Source: Thermodesulfovibrio sp.
GTDB taxonomy: Bacteria > Nitrospirota > Thermodesulfovibrionia > Thermodesulfovibrionales > UBA6898
Assembly: GCA_013824615.1 (NCBI GenBank)
Contig: PNOC01000010.1
Location: 17,781 to 81,780, forward strand
Reading direction: 5' to 3'
Length of the DNA stretch: 64,000 nt
The position numbers were made by a program, and so were the translations under genes. Numbering within the stretch: the first letter of the stretch is position 1; each line of letters begins with the position of its first letter. Under the pieces are notes generated by a model. The model was given only the letters and a program-made list of their open reading frames with translations. It was not told the DNA's origin and made no database searches. Below, piece by piece: positions 1 to 9,517 of the stretch.

Positions 1-900
1 CGTGACAGATCCCTTCAGACCCTTTATGCGGCCGGCGCGTTCATACAGCGAGGCAAGGTCTGAATACATATACCCGGGATAACCCCTCCTGCCGGGGAGT
101 TCCTCTCTGGCCGTTGATATCTCTCTGAGTGCATCGCAGTAATTTGTCATGTCAGTGATAATGACGAGCACGTCCATACCCATTTCAAACGCGAGATATT
201 CAGCAGTCGTCAGAGCAAAGCGGGGTGCAAGAAGTCTCTCCATGACAGGTTCATCAGCACTGTTGATGAAGGCCACAAAACCTGTCTGCATCTCCTCCAG
301 CACTGCCATATAGTAAGAGTATTCATGGAAGCTCAGCCCCAGTGCGGCAAAGACTACCACAAACTCTGCCGACCCTGCTGAAAGCCGCGCATTCTTCAGC
401 ACTCCGGAGACCAGTTCCCTCGACGGGAGGCCGGAGCAGGAAAAAACCGGAAGTTTCTGTCCTTTCACCAGCGTGTTAAGACCATCGATTACCGAAAAGC
501 CGGTCTCGATAAACTCCTCCGGCCGTGCCCGTGCAGCAGGATTCATGGCAGCGCCGGTTATTGCTGACCACTTTTCAGCAACGAACATCGGCATGTTGTC
601 CGCGGGGAGAAAAGCACCGCTGAATATCCTTCCGATGATGTCAGGCGACAATGGAATCTTTCTGATCGAGTCAGAAAATGCGATCGAGGTATTTCCGATA
701 TCCAGGCCTCTCGTCTCTCCGAAGACCTCAATAAGCACGGTATCTCCCTCTATTTCAAGCACCTCGGCATCCATGCTGCGGCCGTCCGGGGCAATCACCC
801 TGACCACCTCCCCTATCTGTGCGCTGAACACTCCCTGCACAAAAAGCAGCGGGCCGGCGATAGAGGAAATGGTCCGGTAAACATGTTCTGATAATCTCAT
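1..900 (-). CDS. ntpB: V/A-type ATPase subunit B (partial, C-terminus off the left edge)
   Basis: Non-catalytic nucleotide-binding subunit of the V1/A1 head, which alternates with subunit A in the A3B3 ring. The first 300 residues are visible. They hold the beta-barrel N-domain, the family signature NPxAR followed by EFIxTG and [16 protein letters not shown] (about residues 120-150), and the core ALREIS and [13 protein letters not shown] segments. As expected for B subunits there is no proper Walker A lysine; the matching stretch is CSGLPSREL. The ATG overlaps the stop of subunit A as ATGA, so the two are translationally coupled. Subunit D, which usually follows, would lie outside the window. 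Identification is firm; only completeness is unknown. Confidence 0.95.
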   Translation of the reverse strand, partial: MRLSEHVYRTISSIAGPLLFVQGVFSAQIGEVVRVIAPDGRSMDAEVLEIEGDTVLIEVFGETRGLDIGNTSIAFSDSIRKIPLSPDIIGRIFSGAFLPADNMPMFVAEKWSAITGAAMNPAARARPEEFIETGFSVIDGLNTLVKGQKLPVFSCSGLPSRELVSGVLKNARLSAGSAEFVVVFAALGLSFHEYSYYMAVLEEMQTGFVAFINSADEPVMERLLAPRFALTTAEYLAFEMGMDVLVIITDMTNYCDALREISTAREELPGRRGYPGYMYSDLASLYERAGRIKGLKGSVT

Positions 901-2555
901 TGTCTGCTCTCCCCAGCTGATGCTTCTGATGCCTCTGATACCGCATCCAGGGAAAGACCCTTTGCTATTTTTTCAAGTGCGTGGTCATAAAACCGGAAAA
1001 TATTATTGATCTTCTCAAAGGTTTTCATTGGCGGAGAAAAGGCGTCCTCTCCGTAGGCATTCTGGGCAAGAAACCCGGTCCGTATCTTATCCGCCACCAA
1101 CATCAGCAGTCTGTCGGCATCCTGGAGTCCTTCTGCACCCACGATCTCCGAAACTTCCCGCAGGGTCTCCTCTTTCTGCAGCACCTCCCTGCAGCGGTGC
1201 TGCAGCGCTTCCCATTGAGGAGACACGGTATCCCTGAAATATCCTGCCAGTGAGGTCGCATAGAGTGAGTAGCTCTGGAACCAGTTTATGGCAGGAAAGT
1301 GTCTCCGGTGTGCCAGATTCGAATCGAGCATCAGCAGCGCCCCGGTTGTCCTGAGACAGGCCTGAGTGACCGGCTCGGTAAAATCACCGCCAGGGGGTGA
1401 GACCGAAAGTATCATGGTGAGTGACCCTGTCTGTCCGCTCAGTGTCTCAACAACGCCTGCCCTTTCGAGGAATCCTGACAGCCTGGAGGCCAGATAGGTG
1501 GGATACCCTTCTTCTCCGGGCATTTCCTCGAGCGATGAAGATATCTCCCTGAGCGCCTCTGCCCATCTCGAAAGACTGTCTGCAAGAAAGAGTACATGAT
1601 ACCCCATGTCACGATAGTACTCTGCCATGGTCACTGCCGTATAGATGGATGCCTCACGAGCGGCAACCGGCATATTGGAGGTGTTCACGACGAGAACGGT
1701 CCTCTCCATCAACTGCCTGCCGGTCCAGGGATCTGTGAGGTCTTCGAATTCCTCGATCATCTCGGCCATTTCGTTGCCGCGCTCCCCGCAGCCGACATAG
1801 ACGACCAGGTCTACATCCGCATATTTTGCGATAGACTGTTCGAGAATCGTCTTTCCGGTTCCAAACCCGCCCGGGAAGATTGCCGTTCCCCCTTTGGCTA
1901 TAGGGAAAAGAAAATCTATGCTCCGCTGCCCGGTCACCAGAGGACCAGAAGGCGGAAGCTTCCTCTTGTATGGCCTTGGACTTCTGACCGGCCAGGAGTG
2001 GCAGCCCATGATTGCCCTTCCGTCATCGTATTGGCCGAGGGCTTCTTCAAGACTGAAGGTCCCCTCGTGTATATGCGCAATCTTTCCGTAGCCGTCAGTT
2101 CCGGCTATAAGATAATGGCTGAAGGCCCCTTCCTGAACTGTCCCAAAGATATCACCGGCATGCATCACTGCCTGCTTTTTTGCAAGCGCCGAGAAGTTCC
2201 ACGTTATCTGATAGTCCAGCCCGCAAATCTCCCTGCCGCAGGTGATGAATGGACCCATCTCCTCCCGCAGCCGCCGGAGCGGCCGCTGCAGGCCGTCAAA
2301 CATTCCCGAGAGGAGCCCAGGGCCGAGCCTTACACTGAGAGGATATCCGGTGCCGGCAACAGGCTCACCAGACGCCAGTCCACGGGTTTCCTCATAAACC
2401 TGAATAACCGCACGGTCCTGGTCAAGACGCACTACCTCCCCCGTGAGCATGGCATGGCCGACATAGACACGCTCGTAAAGGCAGAGCCCCTTCAGGTCAG
2501 TGCTGACCGTAGGCCCTGAGATGCTGAGGATTTTCCCGGTGACGCGGCCGGTCAT
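897..2555 (-). CDS. ntpA: V/A-type ATPase catalytic subunit A
   Basis: Catalytic ATP-hydrolysing or ATP-synthesising subunit of the V1/A1 head. At 552 residues it is slightly shorter than the usual 575-600. The Walker A loop GGFGTGKT lies at about residues 229-236, followed by the conserved [10 protein letters not shown] segment. The non-homologous insertion typical of A subunits (about residues 110-200, with the PVRSPRP motif) is present, which separates it from F-type beta. The later [11 protein letters not shown] and [10 protein letters not shown] blocks are intact. Its ATG overlaps the TGA of subunit F, and its own stop overlaps the start of subunit B. Nothing indicates loss of function. 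Confidence 0.97.
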   Translation of the reverse strand: MTGRVTGKILSISGPTVSTDLKGLCLYERVYVGHAMLTGEVVRLDQDRAVIQVYEETRGLASGEPVAGTGYPLSVRLGPGLLSGMFDGLQRPLRRLREEMGPFITCGREICGLDYQITWNFSALAKKQAVMHAGDIFGTVQEGAFSHYLIAGTDGYGKIAHIHEGTFSLEEALGQYDDGRAIMGCHSWPVRSPRPYKRKLPPSGPLVTGQRSIDFLFPIAKGGTAIFPGGFGTGKTILEQSIAKYADVDLVVYVGCGERGNEMAEMIEEFEDLTDPWTGRQLMERTVLVVNTSNMPVAAREASIYTAVTMAEYYRDMGYHVLFLADSLSRWAEALREISSSLEEMPGEEGYPTYLASRLSGFLERAGVVETLSGQTGSLTMILSVSPPGGDFTEPVTQACLRTTGALLMLDSNLAHRRHFPAINWFQSYSLYATSLAGYFRDTVSPQWEALQHRCREVLQKEETLREVSEIVGAEGLQDADRLLMLVADKIRTGFLAQNAYGEDAFSPPMKTFEKINNIFRFYDHALEKIAKGLSLDAVSEASEASAGESRQ

Positions 2556-2872
2556 GGCTTAAGCCTCACATGGTAACCGATGGCCCTTCTGATAAGTCGC
2601 ACGGCGTAGTCTTCAGTGTCTGCCAGCGGCTGACGGGGAGATGGCAGAGCCAGAATTATCCCCCGCCAGTGTGCCTCCAATGCACGCAGCTTCTGCTCGC
2701 TCACGGCCTGAAGCAGACGTTCATCCATAATAATCAGGCCCGGATCAGGTTCGGCCATTTTGGTTGTGAGCAGTTCCTCTGCTTCCTGCTCTGTGGCAAT
2801 ACAGTGTGTAAGCCCTGTAAGGCTGAAGCCGTACTCTGCCTCCGGTGACGTTATAAAGATAACCTTTTTCAA
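2552..2872 (-). CDS. ntpF: V/A-type ATPase subunit F
   Basis: Small central-stalk subunit of 106 residues that sits with subunit D in the rotor shaft. The Rossmann-like N-terminus reads VIFITSPEAEYGFSLTG, followed by EEAEELL and a LIIMDERLL strand, all in the order usual for F subunits. Operon position between C and A supports the call, because sequence conservation in this family is low. The start is a TTG whose last bases overlap the TGA of subunit C (TTGA). A GGGAACTGG ribosome-binding stretch precedes it, and no ATG would give a full-length protein. Confidence 0.85.
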   Translation of the reverse strand: MKKVIFITSPEAEYGFSLTGLTHCIATEQEAEELLTTKMAEPDPGLIIMDERLLQAVSEQKLRALEAHWRGIILALPSPRQPLADTEDYAVRLIRRAIGYHVRLKP

Positions 2873-3822
2873 TATACCAGTTCCCTTTCGATAATGTCTC
2901 TGTCCATGCCGTGAGCGTACAACAGAGTGCTGAGGTTCATCACTTCGATCGAACTTCTCCAGAGATAATCAAATACAGGTCCGATTCCCAAGGGGTCCCG
3001 ACCTGCTTTTTTGATAAAAAGCGTCATGCTCCGGTAAAGCGCCGGCTCAATATGCAGCGGTCCGGGTCCGTCCTCCTTTATGCCGGCAAGTCTCAGGAGG
3101 CCGGACATCTCTTTTTTTCGGACAATGGCGGTGAACTCCCGGGCGCTGATGTTTCCTGAGGGCAGCCAGGCCGGGGCAGTCCCTGGACGAAGCGTCAGAA
3201 ACTTCAGGAGGGCAATGATATTGCGCGAATCAATGATCCGCAAAAAAAAAGTCTTCATAAGCGGATGCAGGGGGCGGCCGGTCATCGCCACAAGATACCG
3301 GGATGTCAACGCTTGTTCAAAAGTGCTCAGGTCCTCTCCGGCGCATAGGTCTGACAGACCGGAAAAACTGTCAGAGAGAGTCAGAAAGGCTTTCTCTATT
3401 TTGGCTGCTGCATCGGAGATATCATGAGCTGCAAGCAGCCCATTTTTCAGACCTTCAGAGAGCAGACTGCCGGACAGCACTCCTGCGCGACCGGGACCTC
3501 TTCTCCTGATATGCCTCAGGCAGATAAAGATTGTCCGAAGTTCGGTATAGAGAATAAAAGGACTGATGATGCGCCGGGACTCCCTGTTCATCCTGGAGTA
3601 GATCCATTGATATTCATTTGTCAGGCTTCTCCAGATACCTTCAACGGATTTCTCGGTGAGAAACCCCCTGTAGGCCGATGACGTGATATAGGCAAGCGGG
3701 TCAGTAATAAGCCCGTCATGCAGCCAGTTGGATATCAGCCGGGCCCGCCTGCCCCTTACCCTTGCAAGCAGATAGTCGGCAGGGTATCCACGGTCTTTGA
3801 TACTTCTGAGCAGGCCTGTCAT
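2869..3822 (-). CDS. ntpC: V/A-type ATPase subunit C
   Basis: Funnel-shaped subunit that caps the membrane ring and connects it to the central stalk. The protein is 317 residues, largely helical and rich in Arg and Leu, with the weakly conserved TIFICLRH and SRNIIALLKFLTLR stretches. The frame opens further upstream (to 3888), but the ATG at 3822 is preferred: it overlaps the stop of subunit E as ATGA, like the neighbouring junctions, and has AGAAGG about 8 bases upstream. Identity rests on operon position together with size and helical character. Confidence 0.85.
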   Translation of the reverse strand: MTGLLRSIKDRGYPADYLLARVRGRRARLISNWLHDGLITDPLAYITSSAYRGFLTEKSVEGIWRSLTNEYQWIYSRMNRESRRIISPFILYTELRTIFICLRHIRRRGPGRAGVLSGSLLSEGLKNGLLAAHDISDAAAKIEKAFLTLSDSFSGLSDLCAGEDLSTFEQALTSRYLVAMTGRPLHPLMKTFFLRIIDSRNIIALLKFLTLRPGTAPAWLPSGNISAREFTAIVRKKEMSGLLRLAGIKEDGPGPLHIEPALYRSMTLFIKKAGRDPLGIGPVFDYLWRSSIEVMNLSTLLYAHGMDRDIIERELVY

Positions 3823-4394
3823 GCGGTATCCTTCTGCACTGCATTTCTGGTCAGATCTTTTAACAATCCGGGAAGCATCTGAGGCCACGCCCTCTCAAGC
3901 CGCTTCTCAAAACTGTTGATAACTGATATGTCGCCCCCCTCATCCTCAACCACCAGCCCGCCGGTTATACTGCTGTCGGCAACAATCTTTGCCTGCGGAA
4001 AGAATTTTGCCGCAATTGACTGGTCAGCAGGATTTACCCTTACCCGATACCATTGCGCAGGGGGGAGTTGAAGAACGAGCTTTTCAAAAACAGCCGCGTA
4101 CTCCCGCTCTCTCAATAGATGAAGAGACGCAGCAGCCACGTGATAAAGCCGTTGGGAAAGAGTGTCCTCAGAGGTCAGTCTGACATACCTGGCCTTTGTC
4201 CCTGCCTCCAGAAATATCCTTCGCAGCACGTCAACTCCACCCTGCTCGGGGAGACTCCGCATGCGAATCTCTTCAAGTCTGAGCAATATCTCCGCGCGTA
4301 TCTTTCCGGCCTTTTCCTCAGCCTCTCTCCAGATGACAACGACTTTCTCCTCTCCCTCATTTCTAAGGGACTCTATCAGTTCTCCGCAGCCCAT
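3819..4394 (-). CDS. ntpE: V/A-type ATPase subunit E
   Basis: Peripheral-stalk (stator) subunit of 191 residues. The N-terminal half is a charged coiled coil (EGEEKVVVIWREAEEKAGKI and onward). The C-terminal half is a mixed domain with a VADSSITGGLVVEDEGG turn near residues 140-155, the best-conserved part of E subunits. It pairs with subunit H (6515-6829) to form the stator. It starts one base after the proteolipid gene ends and overlaps the start of subunit C. Confident from domain layout and position. Confidence 0.88.
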   Translation of the reverse strand: MGCGELIESLRNEGEEKVVVIWREAEEKAGKIRAEILLRLEEIRMRSLPEQGGVDVLRRIFLEAGTKARYVRLTSEDTLSQRLYHVAAASLHLLREREYAAVFEKLVLQLPPAQWYRVRVNPADQSIAAKFFPQAKIVADSSITGGLVVEDEGGDISVINSFEKRLERAWPQMLPGLLKDLTRNAVQKDTA

Positions 4395-4395
4395 C

Positions 4396-4614
4396 TCACT
4401 TTGTCGTGAAGAGTATCATGGTCGCGACCACAAACCCGAGAATAACCATCGTCTCCGGAATGGCCAGCAGGATAACAATGGTGCCGCTCAACTCGGGTTT
4501 TTCCGACAAAGTCCCTGCTCCTGCCGCTCCTATCCTCGACTGCGCCCACGCAGTTGCCAGTGCTGTCAGTCCTATAGCCAGTGCTGCTGCAAAGGCAATC
4601 AGTACTTTTTCCAT
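4396..4614 (-). CDS. ntpK: V/A-type ATPase proteolipid subunit K (c-ring)
   Basis: Rotor-ring proteolipid of 72 residues with two transmembrane helices, the 8-kDa single-hairpin form rather than the duplicated 16-kDa form. Helix 1 carries AQSRIGAAGAG. The ion-binding glutamate is E54 in AIPETMVILG of helix 2, and Gln25 in helix 1 could be a co-ligand. Residues alone do not settle whether the ring moves H+ or Na+: a similar Gln/Glu-Thr pattern occurs, as I recall, in the proton-coupled Thermus ring. A good ribosome-binding site (GGAGGAAAAA) lies just upstream. High expression relative to the other subunits would be expected. Confidence 0.93.
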   Translation of the reverse strand: MEKVLIAFAAALAIGLTALATAWAQSRIGAAGAGTLSEKPELSGTIVILLAIPETMVILGFVVATMILFTTK

Positions 4615-4632
4615 TTTTTCCTCCTGCTCCGG

Positions 4633-6510
4633 TTATTTTTTATACGGTTCAAATCTCTTGCCGCCATGCTCAATAAATTTACTGAAGAACTCCACGTAAT
4701 GCAGTCTCAGGGTATGTATAGTCGGGGAAAAAACCCCGAGAATAAGGTTCAGCAGGTGGAGCATACCCGCAACCAATACCCCCGTATACAGATCCCCGGT
4801 CAACCCGCCAAGCTGGTTTGCCACAAAGGCCAGAAGCACAGAGGTCAGGCCTATCGCCATAATTCTTACGTAGGAAATAATATTGCCGATGCTCTTGAGC
4901 AGTTCGAGCGGCGCCAGGAGTCCGCCGGCAAAAAAAAGCAGGGGGGCTAAAAAAAGTATTGCCAACATCCCCGGCCGCGTGAGTTCCGAGGGAAAGAGCC
5001 CCGCAAGAGACCCGACAATCGTAAGGGTGCAGAGTATAACGAGCATGCTGAGCAGCCGGTACAGGGCCTCTTTCTTCTCATGTCTCTTTACCGAACTGAT
5101 CGCCCCGAGCAGGAGACCAAGAAATACATGTGCCACACCTACGGCAGCGGCAAAGCAGAGCATAGGAACTATCGCAGTCCGGCGTTCAATACAGAGAGGC
5201 TGCAGACCGAGCAGCCGCTCCGGAAGATCTCCAAAAAACTCTCCGAAGAGAATGCCGAAAAATATTGTGTAGAGAGATGAGGCAGCCATAATATGCGCAA
5301 TGTCGGTAACTCCCTTTTTTCCGTTATACCGCCTGAGCAGTACTGCAGCTGTGATCCCCAGAACCAGCCCATAGCCGGCATCACCGAGTATCAGCCCGAA
5401 AAAAAGCGGGAAGAAAATACCGATAAAAGGTGTCGGATCATAGGACGTGTAGGCAGGCAGCGGCAGGATGCGGGTAAAGAGTTCGAAGGGTTTGAAATAG
5501 GGAGGGTTCATCAGCATAATCGGCACGCTGTCAAGGTCCTCGTCCTTCACCTCTTTTTCTTCAAGTACCACCCTGTTGCCGAAGGCCCCATCAAGGTTCT
5601 GACGAAGACTCCCGGTGTCCCGCGAAGGCATCCAGCCTTTTATAAAAAAACACATTCTGGTTTCGAACGCCAGGGCAGTAGCCGTAATGACGGATAATCT
5701 GTCCTGCACCCACTCTCTGACTCTCAGGTAGAAGGGTGTCCACTGCATTGACAACCGCCCTGTTTCAGATTCGATCATATCGATATCGGTATTAAGCTCC
5801 CGGAGGCGGTTCTGCACCCATGCGAGTTTTGCCGGGAAGCTGAGTTCTCCAAAGGCAGCCGGAAAACTCAGCTCAGGCAGTTGCTCCTCGCTGAGGGACT
5901 TTTTGACCTGTTCAGACACTGCCTTTTCAACCGTGATCAGTCCGACCAACGTACCATCTTCGGCAGCATTGGTCACGAATCCGAACTTCCAGTCGGTAAT
6001 ACGGGAGATAGCTTTCCTCAAACGTTCCACCGCCTCAGGGTTCTGTATGGTGAGGCCTATATAATCGAGATCCGGGGTGTCAGAAGAGTTCCTGATGAGA
6101 CCTGCAAGTGCACTTAAAAAAACACGGTAATGCCCCATTTCCCCCTTTTCCTTCTGAAGGCTGTCAAGCCTCTCCTTCAGTGTTTTTATTCTTGTCAGAT
6201 GCCGGTCTGCCATTCTGGCAATCACATCAATCACCGGACGAGGATCAAGGTAGCTCGTCCTGCTCCCGGTTTGCGGCAACAGGGATATCAGTTCTCCGAT
6301 TTTTATCAGGAACTCCTCAAGGAAAATCTTCTCTAAAGCAGTTTTCTTGTCAGGATAATAAGATCTGATACCCGCCTCAGAGGTCTGTTCGGGAAAGCTG
6401 ATGATTGCCGGCTTAATCTGGAATATGCCCAGGCCCCTGAGAAGGACAAGGGTTTCCTGTAGCAGGTCCTTCGGCCCAACAATTTCAACCTTGGACATGC
6501 TGACGATCAT
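4633..6510 (-). CDS. ntpI: V/A-type ATPase membrane subunit I
   Basis: Stator membrane subunit (subunit a homologue) that forms the ion half-channels next to the K ring. It has 625 residues. The N-terminal half (about 1-340) is a soluble alpha/beta and coiled-coil arm starting with MSKVEIVGPKDL. The C-terminal half has about seven or eight membrane helices, including FFGLILGDAGYGLVLG and the NIISYVRIMAIGLTSVLLA helix that holds the essential arginine of the channel. The ATG at 6510 has AAAGGA eight bases upstream; another ATG sits four codons in. It lies four bases after subunit H. Confidence 0.95.
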   Translation of the reverse strand: MIVSMSKVEIVGPKDLLQETLVLLRGLGIFQIKPAIISFPEQTSEAGIRSYYPDKKTALEKIFLEEFLIKIGELISLLPQTGSRTSYLDPRPVIDVIARMADRHLTRIKTLKERLDSLQKEKGEMGHYRVFLSALAGLIRNSSDTPDLDYIGLTIQNPEAVERLRKAISRITDWKFGFVTNAAEDGTLVGLITVEKAVSEQVKKSLSEEQLPELSFPAAFGELSFPAKLAWVQNRLRELNTDIDMIESETGRLSMQWTPFYLRVREWVQDRLSVITATALAFETRMCFFIKGWMPSRDTGSLRQNLDGAFGNRVVLEEKEVKDEDLDSVPIMLMNPPYFKPFELFTRILPLPAYTSYDPTPFIGIFFPLFFGLILGDAGYGLVLGITAAVLLRRYNGKKGVTDIAHIMAASSLYTIFFGILFGEFFGDLPERLLGLQPLCIERRTAIVPMLCFAAAVGVAHVFLGLLLGAISSVKRHEKKEALYRLLSMLVILCTLTIVGSLAGLFPSELTRPGMLAILFLAPLLFFAGGLLAPLELLKSIGNIISYVRIMAIGLTSVLLAFVANQLGGLTGDLYTGVLVAGMLHLLNLILGVFSPTIHTLRLHYVEFFSKFIEHGGKRFEPYKK

Positions 6511-6514
6511 GGGT

Positions 6515-6829
6515 TCATTCCTTTAGAATAATGTCGAGCCTGCCTGTGAGCGCTCTACTGAGAGCATCGTCGTCAAGCCTGAGGAGTCCCTTTGCCAGCT
6601 CTTCTGCCTCTGCAAGGTCCACCCGTGCCCTTTCCTCAGCTTCTGCTCTCGCCTGCTCTGCTGTACGGGTCAGGGAAATCCGAAGAAGGGCTGCAGCCCT
6701 CTCAAAATCAGCTTCTGCGTCTCTTCGTACCTGCTCAAGCCATTCTTCGGCCTGGTGCCGCTCCAGTTCCAGCCGTGACTGAATCTCTTTTTCTACAAGG
6801 ATTACCTTGCTGAGGACATCTTCTTCCAT
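6515..6829 (-). CDS. V/A-type ATPase stator coiled-coil subunit H (G-like)
   Basis: First gene of the ATPase operon, a 104-residue almost purely helical protein rich in Glu, Ala and Arg with heptad spacing (for example EQARAEAEERARVDLAEAEE). This matches subunit H/G, which forms the parallel coiled coil of the peripheral stalk with subunit E. The family is recognised by position and composition rather than motifs. The start could be the ATG at 6829 or a TTG at 6844; neither has a clear Shine-Dalgarno, and ATG is chosen. The operon promoter must lie in 6830-6927. Confidence 0.8.
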   Translation of the reverse strand: MEEDVLSKVILVEKEIQSRLELERHQAEEWLEQVRRDAEADFERAAALLRISLTRTAEQARAEAEERARVDLAEAEELAKGLLRLDDDALSRALTGRLDIILKE

Positions 6830-6927
6830 AGCCCATTCTATCAAATATGAGCCGGCATTATAAGAACAAATATGATGCTGGTTCTGAGTAACCCTTCTGT
6901 GAAGAGTGAATTAACGAACAAAAAACG

Positions 6928-7018
6928 ACCCACCCCTTTCTCCCCTCCCAAGAGGGGACTTCAAACAGTGCAATGCCGTGCCCAAGGGTCCCCTCCCTGG
7001 AGGGGTGCAGGGGTGGGT
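6928..7018. repeat. 91-bp palindromic intergenic repeat with long terminal inverted repeats
   Basis: The two ends, about 30 bases each, are imperfect inverted copies: ACCCACCCCTTTCTCCCCTC at the left against ACCCACCCCTGCACCCCTCC read on the other strand at the right. Each arm is itself a small hairpin of C-runs and G-runs. It lies between the divergent ATPase and cytochrome promoters. It has no coding capacity and looks like a MITE or REP-type element. The rest of the 6845-7145 gap shows nothing recognisable except the ribosome-binding site of the next gene. Confidence 0.7.
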
Positions 7019-7145
7019 TCCCCGCTTTACTGAATGGTCATTCTTCTGAATATTTTCGAATTGAAGTTGCCGGCGAATAGTGATAAGGTGGAAGCAGTAG
7101 GTGCCGCCGGTAATGTAAAATGCCCCGGCGCAGGGAGGATGCCGA

Positions 7146-8894
7146 GTGAGAACTAGATTATGGAATGGAAAAACCGTTAAAAGGGGCCTGCGGTATCTCC
7201 TCTGCGTGCTGGCATTTATCATGGCGACTGACGGTATTATGCTGCTACGGAAGTCCGCTGCTGATCCGGCTCCCCTGATAATAAAAGCAGGAAACTGCAT
7301 GGGGTGCCACGCAGTCAAAGACAGCACGAAGCTCTTCACCAATAAAGAGACTATGTCTGTTTTCATTGATCAGAAGGACTTCCAGAAAACGGTTCACGCC
7401 AGTCTGCAGTGCACTGATTGTCATCGACGGGTATTTCTCGATAATCACCCCGGCAGAGATATAGAAAGCAAAAAAAACTTTATCGAAGAGTCTGCTGCTG
7501 CCTGCAGGAATTGTCACCGGGATGAGCAGCTCAAAAAAAAGACCGCGCACGCCTCCATCATAGAAAAGCCCGGAGCACCGCTATGCACTGATTGCCATGG
7601 GTCACACCGGGTGCTGCGGGTGGCCGAATGGAAATTGTCTTTACCAGGCAAGGAATACTGCATGACCTGCCACCGTCAGACCATGGACACGACGCTGCGG
7701 TCTGGTGAAAAGCTGTCCCTGCGCATAGATCCGGCCAACCTGGCTTCCTCTGTCCATAACAAGCATGACTGCAGCGATTGCCACACAGAATATACAAGAG
7801 AAGCGCACCCGGTAAAGACCTTTGCCTCCGGCAGGGAGCACTCCATCGCTGTTGCCGGAGTATGCAGAAAGTGCCATGAGGGGAAGGCTGCCCAGCTCAG
7901 GGGAAGCACGCACTATAACCTGTCTTTTCAGGTCGGGGAGACTCTTGTAACAAAAGGCAATGTAAAGGCCCCGGTCTGTACAGATTGTCACGGCTTCCAT
8001 GCCGTGGGACCAAAAACAACCTACGAGATATTAAGCGGCGTCCCCTGCCGGAAGTGCCACGAGGACATTTTCAGAGTATACGCAAAGAGTGTCCATGGCA
8101 AGGCAAAGGAAAAAGGCGAACATCGCGCACCTCTCTGCGCCTCCTGCCATTTCGCCCATGAGATTAACTTTACCGCAATGACCGACAAGATAAAGGGGGC
8201 CTGCCTCGGATGCCACAAGGGTATTGAAAGTGTCCACCAAAAATGGCTACCCAATGCTGAACTCCATCTGAATGCCATTTCCTGCGCCGCCTGCCATGTG
8301 CCGGCTTCTGAAAAGGGAATCTCGCTTCAATTGGTCGACCAGGAGACGGGAAAGCCCGTTACGAGGGAGCAGATCCTCCGGTTGCTGGGTAATACCGGGG
8401 AGGAACTCACTGAACTGCTCGACGCCCATGGGGAGGGCCTTAATTCTTTTGAGCTATCCTACCTGGTCAGAAGGCTCAATGCTAAAGGCGCAGGGGCAAA
8501 GGTTGCCTATATCGGTAAGATGGATATCATGAAATACTCTGATGCGCACCAGCTTTCGCTGAAAACAAACGCAGTCAAAGAGTGTGAGAGTTGTCACAGC
8601 AAAGACTCGAAGTTTCTAAAGAAAGTCACCCTCGCCGTCCTCAAAACCGACGGAGGCTCTGACCGTTACAGCGCCCAGCCCGGAGCCTTGTCTTCAATTT
8701 TTACCATGTTCTCATCAAAACAGTTTTATTTGGTCGGCGGCACCAGATTCGAATTTCTGGACTGGGCAGGTCTTCTGGTGGTGCTGGGAGGCATCCTCCT
8801 GCCGGTTCTGCATATTACGGCACGGGTGCTGACTGCACCGCTGCGAAAACAGCAGGGCAAGGCGAAAGGTCCTTCAGAGGGAGGTTCGAAATGA
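7146..8894 (+). CDS. 13-heme periplasmic cytochrome c with C-terminal membrane anchor
   Basis: The 582-residue protein has an N-terminal signal or anchor helix (about residues 14-34), then thirteen CXXCH heme c motifs (including CMGCH, CTDCH three times, CRKCH twice, CASCH, CAACH and CESCH). A single transmembrane helix near residues 538-558 precedes a short basic cytoplasmic tail. Many extra His residues could serve as second axial ligands. It is followed with a 4-base overlap by a cytochrome b, so the pair probably moves electrons between the quinone pool and periplasmic or outer carriers, much like Cbc/NrfH-type modules. The GTG start is chosen because GGGAGGAT lies just upstream. The exact redox partner cannot be told from sequence. 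Confidence 0.9.
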   Translation: MRTRLWNGKTVKRGLRYLLCVLAFIMATDGIMLLRKSAADPAPLIIKAGNCMGCHAVKDSTKLFTNKETMSVFIDQKDFQKTVHASLQCTDCHRRVFLDNHPGRDIESKKNFIEESAAACRNCHRDEQLKKKTAHASIIEKPGAPLCTDCHGSHRVLRVAEWKLSLPGKEYCMTCHRQTMDTTLRSGEKLSLRIDPANLASSVHNKHDCSDCHTEYTREAHPVKTFASGREHSIAVAGVCRKCHEGKAAQLRGSTHYNLSFQVGETLVTKGNVKAPVCTDCHGFHAVGPKTTYEILSGVPCRKCHEDIFRVYAKSVHGKAKEKGEHRAPLCASCHFAHEINFTAMTDKIKGACLGCHKGIESVHQKWLPNAELHLNAISCAACHVPASEKGISLQLVDQETGKPVTREQILRLLGNTGEELTELLDAHGEGLNSFELSYLVRRLNAKGAGAKVAYIGKMDIMKYSDAHQLSLKTNAVKECESCHSKDSKFLKKVTLAVLKTDGGSDRYSAQPGALSSIFTMFSSKQFYLVGGTRFEFLDWAGLLVVLGGILLPVLHITARVLTAPLRKQQGKAKGPSEGGSK

Positions 8895-9517
8895 AAATGG
8901 TATTCCTGCACCCCTTAATCGTACGGGTATGGCACTGGGTAAACATGACAGCCTTCCTTGTCCTTATTGTTACCGGTTTACAGCTGCGCTACAGTGAGCT
9001 GCCGACCCTTACGAAATTCAGGACAGCAGTGGATGTCCATAATCTCTTTGGTTTTCTCCTGATAGCTGATTTTCTGCTCTGGTGCGGCTATTACATGTTC
9101 ACCGGCAAGATTAAACTGTATATTCCCCTGAATCCGGTAAAGTTTGTGAAAGGTGCTATCCTGCAGGCTAGATATTATGGGTATGGTCTCTTTATCGGGG
9201 AGAAAAATCCGCACCATGCCACAGCTGACAATAAATTCAACCCTCTTCAGCAGTCCGCCTACTTCATGATCATGCTGCTGCTCATGCCCATCCAGATTAT
9301 CACCGGCCTTCTGCTCTGGGACATCAAGAAGTTCGCCGTCTGGATTTCTTTACTGGGCGGTTTGAGGATGGTTGATATCGCACACGTGGCAGTATTCTTC
9401 TGCCTGACGGCCTTTCTCTTTGTCCACGTGTATCTGACAACCCTCGGCAGGACACCCCTGGAGCATATCAAGGCAATGTTTACCGGTTATGAAGAAGTTG
9501 ACGAAGAGGGGAAATAG
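8891..9517 (+). CDS. Di-heme cytochrome b, hydrogenase/thiosulfate-reductase type
   Basis: Integral-membrane cytochrome b of 208 residues with four predicted helices. Candidate heme b ligands are His7, His15 and His50 in the N-terminal half (LHPLIVRVWHW, VDVHN) and His165 and His179 in the C-terminal half (DIAHVAVFF, FVHVYL). This is the pattern of the b-type subunit of Ni/Fe hydrogenases and thiosulfate reductases. The ATG overlaps the TGA of the 13-heme cytochrome, so the two proteins are made together. The likely job is menaquinol oxidation or menaquinone reduction on behalf of the multiheme partner. Confidence 0.88.
   Translation: MKMVFLHPLIVRVWHWVNMTAFLVLIVTGLQLRYSELPTLTKFRTAVDVHNLFGFLLIADFLLWCGYYMFTGKIKLYIPLNPVKFVKGAILQARYYGYGLFIGEKNPHHATADNKFNPLQQSAYFMIMLLLMPIQIITGLLLWDIKKFAVWISLLGGLRMVDIAHVAVFFCLTAFLFVHVYLTTLGRTPLEHIKAMFTGYEEVDEEGK

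Noticed and set aside
1596..2519. 307-codon frame on the plus strand opposite the ATPase A gene
   Set aside because: Antisense shadow of a strongly conserved gene, with Arg/Pro/His-rich composition and no family resemblance.
4396..4614. Na+-specific proteolipid from Gln25 plus Glu54-Thr55
   Set aside because: The same residues appear, as I recall, in proton-coupled V/A rings such as that of Thermus, so the ion cannot be read from this pattern.
6911..7366. 151-codon minus-strand frame across the repeat and cytochrome start
   Set aside because: Runs through the palindromic repeat and into the signal peptide of the cytochrome on the other strand; no ribosome-binding site or family.
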